NCBI GenBank assembly: GCA_024509875.1
Contig: JAMPIV010022931.1
Coordinates: forward strand, 868,001-932,000
DNA from: Oreohelix idahoensis
Lineage: Eukaryota; Mollusca; Gastropoda; Stylommatophora; Oreohelicidae
DNA length: 64,000 nt
Direction: 5' to 3'
The position numbers and the translations under genes were made by a program. Of the stretch, positions 53,597-64,000 are shown piece by piece. Within the stretch, counting starts at the first letter, position 1. The number at the start of each line of letters is the position of its first letter. Under the pieces are notes generated by a model. It was not told the origin of the DNA and made no database searches. It worked only from the letters and a program-made list of their open reading frames with translations.

Positions 53597-56125
53597 TGCA
53601 ACTGACACGCGCACTCTCGTTCACTGATGGCAGTTACGACATGCGTTAAGCTGACGTAAAGTGTTAGGAGAAGGGGAGATGATTTTGAGATTTTCTAAAT
53701 AGCGTCTCATCTTTGTCCGTTTCATCGATATAACTAGAGTTGGAAACCTGATTTCAGGCACTCAGTAATTTCGCAGTTAGACTAGAACAACCTATGTTCG
53801 AGCCCTAAGAATCTCGGTGATAGAAGAAATTAGTTGGTCGAATTGAATGTTCGATTCCTAAGGATCTTTGTTGATGTATGAGGGCATTAGTTGGTCGAAG
53901 CGGTTTTAGTTCTTAGTAGTTTCTGTGATTGAGGTAAATATATTGTATCTAGTATTTTGTGAAGTGATAAAGTGTTAAATCGCCTAATATATTTCGCTAG
54001 TGCAGAAGAGAAATAATTCATAAGTCTGTATTATTTTCTAGTGACGTGTCTCAGTGGAAAGCAGGATAAATTATATTTCTAGCTTAAATTCAGTCGGCTA
54101 ATAAATGAATTTAATTTTACTGCTAAATAATCAGACGAGAATATATTTTTCTAAACTAACTTATAAATGCTAGAGGCCTCATGAGTGTTGACGGAATACG
54201 CTCTTGTTCCTAATTCATGAGAATTGATGATTTTAAATATAACTTACTTCACGGGAAGTTTTAAATAATAAGTCAAGCTGTAGGCTTGCCGTTTAAAATG
54301 TAAGTTATAACGAGTACATATTCTGTATAGTATATTATATGTGTTTTTTTTTTATACAGTGAATACTGGGGTGACCCAGAACTTTGCCGGCGTTTAGTAG
54401 TAAAGAGACATACTTGTGAGAAGAATAGACATTTCCTATCTTTAACCACATGGGTTGTTTCAAGTAACACTGGTCTGACAGTGCATGTGCCATCAGAGAT
54501 AGACAGTAATACCAATCCCACTAACGGTTTTCTAAAGACTAAATGTTCATACTGGGCCTTTGAGTCAGATCTTATTTCTTCACAATAAACTCAAATATAC
54601 ATGCTGCCTGGCGGCGAGAATAATTACAAGAAATAACATTTACTTTTCCGACAAGTATTGAAAGAGTGTATAGTGAACCAAGACTATCTGTTAAAAGAAG
54701 TTGTCCACTGGTCAGCTTTTCCCAAATGAAGGAAACCCTCGTTTTTGACTCTGTGTGCCCGTTTAAACTTGCTTACCCTAACTGATCTAAGTTACATGAA
54801 CAGTAATCTAAAAAATTAACTGGTGAAGTGAACGCTCCCCGAAAACAGTGGAAGAAACCTGTAATTGTAGAGCTGGGATTCGCTTTATCAAAAGAATACC
54901 GATTCACTGTAGAGAAGTGTCCTATGGTTGCGCCAGACGGTGAACAACATCAAGTTTTTTTAGGTAAGCACGAGCGCCAGGATACCCTGATGAAAGAACC
55001 GAGTGAAAGTGACGGAAGGATGTTCGTTGTTTAATGCACTCACTTGTTGTTTATTTTTCCTTAGGCAAGATTTGCTGCTTAAGTAAATGGTGCCTTTAGA
55101 ATAGATACTGCTGTCAAAATCAGTATATACCTTCTAAGGGGGACAATATTAGACCCTAACCATATGTATTTGTGACTCTTTGGGCCATCATCTGTCTCAT
55201 AACGGGGCTGTGGGCTAAACCTAGAGTTAATATCATAACGGGGCTATCATCTTTGTATCATTCTCTTGATATTTTATGACTATTTGTATATGTTTTGATG
55301 TAATTTCTATGTGTTGTGAAGAAATTTTAAATGATAATTAAAATTTCCCTTGGAATTAATCAGCGTGTTGGTCAGCTCGTTCTAAATATTTATATAATCA
55401 TTGTTATAGTTTTCCCACGTCTGTGTGTTTAACTGTTGTCACGTGTATGTGCGTGCCCGTGAGTAGATAGAAATATAGGTAAACTATATATATGTGTTTA
55501 GACTGTCTGACGCTGTAAAAGCTGTCGTAGAAGATAGGTGAGAGAGAGAGAAGAATTTGTTTCGCTTTCAGAGACAGCCTCTATATCACATTCTATCATC
55601 TCACTCGTGGAATCTATTTCCTTTACTAACTCACACTGTGACTATCACTCATTCCAACCTATTCAGAAGGGACCAACCCAAGTCTTAATTCTCCTATCTA
55701 AAATCTACGACACACAGTAAGGTTCTTCTATTCTGAAATAGCCTTTTCCCAGCTGTAGTCTGAGAAGTTTCTTATTACTTGGAATTTTTCAATTCCCTAG
55801 ATATCCGACATTTTCTTGTTGGAGCTTTGAATATCTTATATGCATGTCTTCCTTTCAGATTTTTATCCCACTCTGCTTTCAATTCATCTGTTATTAAATC
55901 TTTAATTAAGCTCTTAATCTCTGGTTTACTCGTCCTACATTTATTAGATTTTTATCAGATCTACCTTTCTTGGTTTCTTTATCTGCCTTTTCATTTCCTT
56001 CTATGCCAATATGTGAAGGTATCCAAGCAATTAAGACTGAACATCCTCTGGAATATAAGTATGTAGTAGCCTGAAATACCCTTGTATCTCCTCTGCTATA
56101 TCAGGTCTACTACATTCTCGTAAGT
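53597..56125. other. Largely unexplained AT-rich DNA
   Basis: No recognised transposon or RNA gene apart from one weak ORF at 54807-55034. Two similar phrases containing CATAACGGGGCT lie near 55200 and 55235. Confidence 0.45.
54807..55034 (+). CDS. Possible coding exon, unrecognised
   Basis: A frame with no ATG near its start runs from 54807 to a TAA at 55032-55034 and contains KQWKKPVIVELGFALSKEY and EKCPMVAPDGEQH. The composition looks protein-like, and a donor-like AGGTAAGC occurs at 54962. I do not recognise a family. It may be an exon of a host gene or a piece of an unidentified repeat. Confidence 0.25.
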   Translation, partial: SKKLTGEVNAPRKQWKKPVIVELGFALSKEYRFTVEKCPMVAPDGEQHQVFLGKHERQDTLMKEPSESDGRMFVV

Positions 56126-56852
56126 TTCTTACTTACTTACTTACTTAGTCGTTCCCCTTCTACCGTGAGGTGTAGAGGTTTGGAAGAGAGAGCGCCAGAC
56201 TATCCTATCGGCTACCTTCCTCCTGGCCTGGTTCCATTCTAGTCCTCGATCCTTCAAAGATTGTCTAATGTTGTCGTCCCATCGGACTCTGGGTCGTCCT
56301 GGGGGTCTGGATCCCTGGCTCTTTGTTTCTCATGCTTGTCGTGGTAACCGATCTTCCCCCATTCTGCAGACATGGCCAAACCATCTTAGTTGGGACTGTT
56401 CTACTTGGGTCTGCAGGGGGTGGGATTTTAAGCCTTAACGTATCGTCTGGTTGCGGACCATGTCTCTTCTTGTTACTTCAACCACCTTCCTCAGATACCT
56501 CATTTCTGAGGTTTGGATCTGGCTTTTGTGGGTTGTAGTCATTGCCCATGACTCGCATCTATATGTCAAGACTGGGACATAGGTGGAGCGGTATACAGCC
56601 ATCTTCGTTTTCTTACCAACCTCTCTCTTGCTGAGGAATCCTCGATTTATGGCCTGAAAAAGCCTCCCAGCTGCTGCTTTTCGAGTGGCCAACTCTTCTT
56701 TGATGCGTCTTTTTCGGTCTATAATAGCTCCGAGATATTTAAAGTGGTCGACCTGCTCCAGGACCTGTTCTCCCAGCTTAATCTGGTGTCTTCTTTCTTC
56801 TCGTGATATCACCATGGATTTTGTTTTAGATCTGCTTATGATCATCCTGATT
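56126..56852 (-). mobile_element. RTE-like LINE, second 5'-truncated copy
   Basis: About 730 bp closely matching the 3' third of 44405-46540, with a (TAAG)n tail at 56129-56148 on the minus strand. It keeps the 125 bp (56506-56630) that the other copy has lost. The open part (56845-56435) encodes the RT end with YLGAIID and MAVYRSTYVPVL and stops by mutation before the C-terminus. It is dead on arrival because of 5' truncation. Confidence 0.88.
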
Positions 56853-57689
56853 CTATAACCAGAAGTACATATAATAAAGTTCCATAATCTTTAAGGTATA
56901 GGATACAATGTTTCTATAATTCTGAGTGTATGGGCTACATTAATTCTTTACCCGGAGAGTATGGGATATAGTATTTATATAATATGAATTGTTTGGAGTC
57001 TGTTCATTTTGTTTTATAATCTGGATATTGTAACGTTTGTTTAACTTGGAGTTCATGTAGTCAATGCTATCCTCAAAACATTATCTATACATTTATTTAT
57101 GAGAGAATTGTATCACCTATCTCCCTTACAAAGTTGGGTCCATCTCAGATTCTTTTAACTGTATGGAGAAAGCTGTGCTGTCACGCTGCAGCTTCTTAGG
57201 AGCCAATTAACTTTGGAGGATACACGTACAGTGAAAGTACAGATAGCTTGTTTGTCCTCAAAACATAGACACGTCTGTCTGTCTGGATTTCAGTTTGTTG
57301 ATCAGATAATGTTTGCGTCTGCAATGGTCGCTTCTCAGTCTAAAAATACTCACTTCATCTCTTCTTGGCAAGGAGTTGTATAATTCAGCTGTATCAGATT
57401 CTGACGATCCTTCTGTCATTTTTATTTAAACGTCTTACGCATTATTGGTTTTATCTCCTGTATGTGTCTCCGACTTTAGTTTAATGTTTGTTCTCTCTTA
57501 GCTGGCAACTCTATCTGCATTCTCATTTTCATATATCTTGTAGTGGGCAGGGATCTACCGCACTTTTACATATAAAAAAAAATTACTCACGGTTTCCATT
57601 AGTGCTTCTGAAAGGCAGCTCAATTTGTTTCTTTTTTGTCTTAGTGCAGTTATAACTGAGAGTCTACGAGAGCATGTGACGAACAATAT
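56853..57689. other. AT-rich spacer
   Basis: Nothing recognised. Confidence 0.5.
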
Positions 57690-58371
57690 CTTGTCTCTAA
57701 CAGAGAGTCTGTGAGGAACTTTATCTTGACTCTAACAGAGAGTCTGTGAGGAACACTGTCGTGTCTCTAACAGAGAGTCTGTGACGAACACTAACTTGAG
57801 GAACACTATCTTGTTTCTACCAAAAAGTATGCGAGGAACATTATCGTGTCTCTAACAGAGAGTCTGTGACGAACACACAGAGAGTCTGTTTGGAAGCTAT
57901 CTTGACTCTAACAGAGAGTCTGTGAGGAACACTATTTTGTCTCTAACAGAGAGTCTGTAAGAAACACTATCTTGTCCTTAACAGAGAGTCTGTGAGGAAC
58001 ACTATCTTGTCTCTACCAGAAAGTATGCGAGGAACACTATCGTGTCTCTAACAAAGAGTCTGTGACGAACACGAACTTGTCTCTAACAGAGAGTCTGTTA
58101 CAAAAACTATCTTGTTTCTAAGAGAGAGTCTGTTTGGACGCTATCTTGTCTCTAACAGACAGTCTGTGAGGAACACTATCTTGTCTCTAACAGAGAGTCA
58201 GTGACGAACACTATCTTGTCTCTAACAGAGAGTCTGTGAGAAACACTATCTTGTCTTTAACAGAGAGTCTGTGAGGGACGCTATCTTGCCTCTAACAGAG
58301 AGTCTGTGAGAAACACTATCTTGTCTTGAAAAGAGATCCTGTAAGGATCACTATCTTGTCTCTAACAGAAT
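57690..58371. repeat. 35-bp minisatellite array
   Basis: About 19 imperfect copies of a unit with the core CTAACAGAGAGTCTGTGAGG and a CTATCTTGTCT linker. Some units are truncated or carry CCAGAAAGTATGCGA variants, which suggests repeated internal duplication. Confidence 0.9.
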
Positions 58372-58567
58372 ATTTGTTTACCACGATGGTAACTGTAGCT
58401 ATTTTAAGCTCCATTTAAATATGATAGTCCCCGTGTAATTCCCGGGGGTCTCTTATAAAATAAAAAAAGAGTAGGACTTCTACACCATGAGTCAACTCCT
58501 TTAAGACAACTAATATGAGGTTGTCCATAGGGGTGGCAACCTCATCATGTGAATATTTTGCTACTTA

Positions 58568-58727
58568 AACCAATGCTACAATGGAACAAACCAGTGCTAC
58601 AATGGAACAAACCAGTGCTACAGTGGAACAAACCAGTGCTACAATGGAACAAACCAGTGCTACAATGGAACAAACCAGTGCTACAATGGAACAAACCAGT
58701 GCTACAATGGAACAAACCAGTGCTACT
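58568..58727. repeat. 21-bp minisatellite, array 1
   Basis: About 7.5 copies of TGCTACAATGGAACAAACCAG. Because 21 is a multiple of three and the unit lacks stops in most frames, several frames stay open on both strands. None is taken as a gene. Confidence 0.95.
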
Positions 58728-60043
58728 GTCGCTGTGGGGTTTGCCCAAGCATTATTCATGCTATTGGCAAGGTCAGATAGACGCTTAAGACAGTTCACGA
58801 GGAAGAAAATAATGTATGAATAAAACAGACAAGAGTTCAGTAACTCGGCTCGCGTTAAATAAACGTGAGTATTTCTTTTGAGTTGTAAATAAAAGGCTTG
58901 ACCAATGAAGTTAAATGAAAACAGGTTAGAGCAACGAATCAGAAGTAGCGAGAGAAACATACGACAGAATAATGACCAGAGGTCATTAGGGCAGTCCTGA
59001 GTTTGGGATTGAAGAAGCAAGGTGTGTTTTTGGTAGTCTCCATGTAGACGGATTCTGTGGTTATACAGAAATAGCATAAATATAGAAATGTTCAGAAGAT
59101 TTGTTATCACTAGACAGTGTTCTAAATGATTAAGAAGTTTCTTATAGACACAGTGAGTATAGAGAGAGTATTTCGGGAGAGATTCAGTGATCTGACTGTA
59201 AGTATAAGTTGAACTTATCATTCATACGAGTTAGATATTTACAGGAGAGGTAACACAGAAGCCCCAAGTTGATGTGTCAAACTTATTTTGAGAACTTTAT
59301 TGATTAGGTAACGAAAGATGGAGATGAATGATACACAGATGGTCAAGTTTGGTACGTCTATATTCGAATAAATGAATGGTGATGAATTCCATGAGGAAAA
59401 CCATATTTATCATCGTGAGTTCACGATAAGTGAAGTATGAGCTATTTTAGAAATAGATACGACAAGTAAGCGACTGGGAGAGTCGACTTCTGTAAGAACT
59501 GCCCACATGCTCTCGCATGTAAGTATGTAGTTGGAAGACTTGATACATGTATATGAATTAAATTATGTTTCCATCTGGAACAGCACAAACACAATAGAGG
59601 CAGAGATTTCAGACGTAAGTTCGGTCAAGTTAAAAGAATGGAATAAAGGCACAAAACACAATGAGTTTTGGAAGTGCTGATAAATTAATGCTGAGTATTG
59701 TGGTACTCAGACAAACAGGCGTAGAGTTTGAATAGACTAAACAAGTTAACTGGAGATGATGGAATGACAAAATGATATAATTGTATGTGAGCTCTATGAT
59801 AAATTAATTGCCTTGCTGAAGAAAATTACCATATGTAAATAAATGTTTTGGTGGATAAAACATATGTTTGAGTCCATCCTTTGAGAGTTGCTGTATGTAG
59901 GCCATGTCCCTTTTAAGAACAAAATTCACTATACGATCAGTCACTAATAACAACGGAGAATGAATAGAACGGGTCGTGGGTTGAATAAGAAGGTTCTACA
60001 GAATCCCTACGGAGATTACACTACACTTGGAAGATAACCAAAA
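58728..60043. other. Spacer between the two 21-bp arrays
   Basis: AT-rich unique sequence of about 1.3 kb with no recognised gene. Confidence 0.5.
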
Positions 60044-60522
60044 AACAAACCAGTGCTACAATGCAGCAAACCAGTGCTACAATGCAACAAACCAGTGCTA
60101 CAATGCAACAAACCAGTGCTACAATGCAACAAACCAGTGCAACAATGCAACAAACCAGTGCTACAATGAAACAAACCAGTGCTACAATGCAACAAACCAG
60201 TGCAACAATGCAATAAACTAGTGCTACAATGCAACAAACCAGTGCTACAATGCAACAACTAGTGCTACAATGCAACAAACCAGTGCTACAATGGGACAAA
60301 CCAGTGCTATAATGAAACAAACCAGTGCTACAATGGAACAAACCAGTGCTGCAATACAACAACCAGTGCTACAATGGAACAAACCAGTGCTACAATGGAA
60401 CAAACCAGTGCTACAATGCAACAAATCAGTACTACAATGGGACAAACCAGTGCTACAATGCAACAAACCAGTGCTACAATGGAACAAACCAGTGCTACAA
60501 TGCAACAAACCAGTGCTGCAAG
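60044..60522. repeat. 21-bp minisatellite, array 2
   Basis: About 22 copies of the same unit as array 1, mostly with ATGCAACAAACCAG in place of ATGGAACAAACCAG. Some units in the right third carry the ATGGAAC form of array 1. Confidence 0.95.
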
Positions 60523-61296
60523 AGCATGTAAATGTTTTGTGCAGGCTCCCTGCAGGGAGACCAGCTGTAGTGGTGGCTTCATACACAATGGGGAGGAAAA
60601 GATAAGGATGATTATGATAATATATGATTCTCCTTCGTCGTATGTTACTGGGCCCAGAATGCATAGAGGCGTTCTGGTGTCATCGATATATTACCATCAG
60701 CGGAGCACAATTCTATAAAATACATATGTTGAATATCCGTCTGTGAGGCTAATTACACCTTCATTGACTCTTTAAATTATCCACACATTTCCAATGATTC
60801 CCCCTGTGGTGAAACCTGTTGAGAACCCAGCATTGCAAACTAAGCTAGGAGTAGTCAACTCAGCCCCAATAGTAACTCTTTGACTTTGACCTGGTTGCCT
60901 GCATGAATTAGGATCTCACTATGTACCTAGTGATAGGTACTGGGAGCTGAGAAGCGGCTGTGTTCAGAACGTGACGATTCATTGGGAAAGCCCAGAACCA
61001 GAGCACAATATTTTGGTTCTGCATAGTTGGAGAGCTCCATTGGATGACAGGAAATTCACAGTATGCCACCTGCTTTTTACTCCTAGCTTGGGACCAGATT
61101 TGACTATCTTTTAAATGTAACCGAAGCTGGAGAAACTGGAGCTCGTGACTTCAACTCAACAGGTTTCGGAATGGCAGAAAAGCGACATGAAAAGCCTATA
61201 TCTACTGTTGTGAATGATAATTCTGGGAGGAAAAATCATCACTATAAAGCTTCGAGTGGAAGAGACCATACCGGTGCATGGACAAATAGGTCCACA
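60523..61296. other. Spacer
   Basis: No recognised gene. The last bases lead into the truncated integrase end of the following element. Confidence 0.5.
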
Positions 61297-63191
61297 CAAT
61301 TAAAGGTCCACATGTAGCTTTGTTAAGAACGTGGACTGATGAAAAGGCAGAGGAAAACATTACATCTTCATACCAATATGTGAATGAGCTGACCACTCGG
61401 TTGAAAACTGGCTGGAAACTTGCCAATGAAAATTTGAAACAAGCCAGGAAGAAACATGCTGCCTATTATAACAGGAAGGCGAAAGACAGAAATTTGGCTG
61501 TGGGAGAGAAAGTACTGCTTCTTTTGCCTGGGAGTCAGAATAAGTTACAAATTGGATGGCAGGGTCCATATACAGTTCTAGAGAAGGTGTCTAGAACAAA
61601 TTATAAGATAGATAAGAAGGGGAAAGAAAAAATCTATCATGTGAATCTCCTGAAGAAATATTTGGAAAGAGAACATCAGGAAGAGACACACTTGTTGACC
61701 TTGTCCATCGCCATGGAGATGAAAAAGGAACCACTTTCATCATTTGAATATCCATTACACCCCTGTGAGACAGCAGCACAGGTGAAAATCAGTACACATT
61801 TAACGAAAACTCAGAAAGAGAGAGTGCAACAGGTTCTAAATAATCATGCAGAGGTGTTAACAGACCGACCAGGGCATACAAACCTATTGGAATATGATAT
61901 GAAACTAATAGACTCCACACCTGTCTGTATGAAACCATATTCTATTCCGTTTGCTAAGGAGAAAGCTTTGAAGGAAGAGATAGATTATCTATTGAAGGAA
62001 GGAATTATTTCGCACAGTGAGTCTTCGTATAGTTCCGGTGTTGTACTCTTAAGGAAGCCCTCTGGAGAACATAGACTCTGTATAGATTACAGGAGACTGA
62101 ATGCTATTACAGAAGGACAGGTGGATCCATTGCCGGATACAAATCAGCTGTTTGCCAGACTAAATAAAGCTAAATATTTCTCAAAAGTGGATCTGAGTAA
62201 AGGATACTATCAGATTCCAGTAAAGCCTGAGGTTAGACCATACCTAGCTTTTAGTACCTCAGAAGGACACTATGAGTTTAATAGATTGCCATTTGGATTG
62301 AAGAATGCGCCTAGTGTCTTCTCTAGAATGATGAGAAAATTATTGGATCCTCTGAATAATCCCTGTATAACAAATTTTATGGATGATATCCTTATAGCAA
62401 CAGAAACATTTGAGGAACACATTGACTCTCTGAACATGCTGTTTACTCGACTTAGGGAGGCAAATTTAACAGCCCGACCAACCAAATGTTGCGTTGGATG
62501 TAAAGAATTGGAATTTTTGGGACACACAGTTTATCAGGGAAACATGACCCCTGACCCAAAGAATTTAGAGAAACTACAGAAAGCCCCGAGACCACAAACC
62601 AAGAAGGACGTGAGATCCTTTGTCTCCTTATGTGGTTTCTACCAGAAGTATATCAAAAACTTTAATTCCATATGTGCACCGTTAACTGAATTGACACGTA
62701 AAGGACATCCAGATCGCATTACATGGACACCACAATGTGAAATGACTTACCAAGAATTGAAGGAAAAGCTCACAAGTAAACCCATTTTGAAATTACCTGA
62801 CTTAAGTCAAGAATTCATAGTAAGGACGGATGCAAGTAATATTGGGCTGGGTGCAACTCTTCTACAGAAATCAGATGCATTGGATGGGGAATTAAGCCCA
62901 GTGGCATATGCTAGCAGAAAGTTGAATAAAGCTGAAATCAACTACTCAACTAGCGAAAAAGAATGTCTTGCAGTAATATGGGCAATAAAGAAATTCAATA
63001 TTTATCTATATGGGAAGGCATTTAAGTTGCAAACAGATCACAAACCTTTATCGTTTTTAGCACAGGCTAAGCATGAGAACTCTAGGTTACTCCGATGGTC
63101 TTTGCTTCTGGCTCCATATAATTTTAGCATTGAGTATATATCTGGAAAAACAAATCTGGGAGCGGATTTTTTTAAGCCGCCATCCGTGTGA
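61297..63191 (+). CDS. Integrase C-terminus, reverse transcriptase and RNase H (5'-truncated pol)
   Basis: The frame is open from about 61297 with no start codon of its own. It begins inside integrase, with the end of the core (LLRTWTDEKAEENI), an AYYNRKAKDRN segment and a GPY/F-type motif (KLQIGWQGPYTVL). RT follows with RKPSGEHRLCIDYRRLN, FSKVDLSKGYYQI, RLPFGLKNAP and the catalytic NFMDDILIA. RNase H has RTDASNIG, SEKECLAV, QTDHKPL and a terminal NLGADFF block in which the usual final motif is altered. Integrase before RT again marks an integrase-first element, of a different family from 30067-39576. Protease and Gag are missing. The long intact frame suggests a fairly young copy that was truncated on insertion or by rearrangement. 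Confidence 0.88.
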
Positions 63192-63275
63192 TGAGAATCA
63201 CCGTAAACCCCAGAAATAATAATAAATTTCTCTATGTGTATATAGAATAAAGGACTGACATATAATGTCTGTTTT

Positions 63276-63286
63276 AAGAGGGGAGG
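63276..63286 (+). other. Polypurine tract
   Basis: AAGAGGGGAGG lies about 85 bases after the pol stop and just before a possible LTR start (TGAAATATTC at 63292). Confidence 0.6.
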
Positions 63287-63291
63287 TTTCA

Positions 63292-64000
63292 TGAAATATT
63301 CTAATCCACATATATAAATTATTAGGTAAATATGAAGCCTAACAAATAAAATTAATAAAGAAAAGAGCAATGGAAAAATAACAGTGCTGTCACAAAGAAT
63401 GTACTCGAAATCCCCCTTGTTTTCTGCTACGTCTGCAAATTGTAACGCTTTCACGTTGATATAAAAGCTTACTGTATTATTACCCGCTTTCTTCAATGAA
63501 ACGTGTGCTGTATTTCTTGGAAAAGCATTGAGAGGCCCTGCGTAATGACCTAAATTAATCCTAACATTAATTATACTGCGTTACCAAAACGAACGAACAG
63601 ATGGACTAAAGGATAAAAAGAGAAGGGAGAGGCAGAAAGCCGAACACTAAACCCGCGTCGCGCGATACACAAATGCTGCCATCACGCGTGTAAGGCCATG
63701 CACTAACTTTTTTTTCAGACGGACAGTGATAAAATACATTAACCATCCCAGAGTTAGGTTTTAAAATCATAAAAAAACGCTTATTAGGAAAGATAACAAT
63801 AGATGGGTTTACGGTTGAAAACATAACAGTACCCAGACAGCACATCTTCGAAACAGGAGGTAGAAGAAATTGCATATTTTGAATGCAGCCACGTAGCTCC
63901 TTTAAATTTGTATTTTTGGGTTCCGTAGGGCTTGCTGACAAATAATATGTAAAACGTTACGCAAATAGTCCAGGAATTAATAAATTATACCCAGAATAAA
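63292..64000 (+). repeat. Probable 3' LTR, running off the window
   Basis: The position after the purine tract implies an LTR starting near TGAAATATTC. No second copy is in the window, so neither end can be confirmed. Short frames here are not supported as genes. Confidence 0.4.

Noticed and set aside
58549..58823. Thr/Ser/Gln-rich and Leu/Val/Ala-rich repeat proteins over the 21-bp arrays (also 60016-60718)
   Set aside because: A 21-bp unit without stops keeps several frames open on both strands. There is no flanking coding evidence.

Overview
This is animal nuclear DNA built almost entirely of mobile elements. It has long (TA)n microsatellites, a fragment of eukaryotic 18S rDNA, a tRNA-derived SINE, several LINEs, Ty3-like LTR retrotransposons, a Tigger/pogo DNA transposon and a decayed protein-primed DNA polymerase gene. 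The mix, including LTR elements with integrase placed before reverse transcriptase, fits an aquatic invertebrate, most likely a mollusc. That assignment is inference. No host protein-coding gene could be recognised with confidence.

Layout. 1-3432: AT-rich DNA with a truncated 18S rRNA gene between two (TA)n tracts. 3433-17139: a minus-strand LTR retrotransposon bounded by a 4-bp GTCA duplication. It encodes Gag and an aspartic protease joined by a -1 frameshift signal but has no reverse transcriptase or integrase. Its 5' LTR holds an aberrant R-poly(A)-R duplication and is split by a 5.9-kb Tx1/L1-like LINE with a 45-bp target duplication. 17545-18640: a decayed transposon-derived ORF. 19778-20040: a complete SINE with a 13-bp target duplication. 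20264-39671: a Tigger/pogo element of about 2.35 kb that landed in a (TA)n tract and was later split by two young LTR retrotransposons (22165-29702 and 30067-39576). Each of those has intact LTRs and a perfect 5-bp target duplication.

39851-44400 is mostly unexplained. 44405-46540 and 56126-56852 are copies of one RTE-like LINE. 48166-53090 is a tandem-repeat region followed by a family B DNA polymerase broken into several frames, probably a remnant of a virus-like or self-synthesising element. 57690-60522 holds three minisatellite arrays. 61297-64000 is the 3' half of another LTR retrotransposon with integrase before reverse transcriptase.

How the parts relate. The two LTR elements inside Tigger share a Gag N-terminus and a similar RT/RNase H. 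The one at 30067-39576 has a nearly complete integrase-first pol. The one at 22165-29702 carries an unusual coiled-coil plus RRM protein and only a broken pol remnant, yet its LTRs look almost identical. This suggests that it moves using proteins supplied in trans. The Gag-protease-only element at 3433-17139 has the same dependence.
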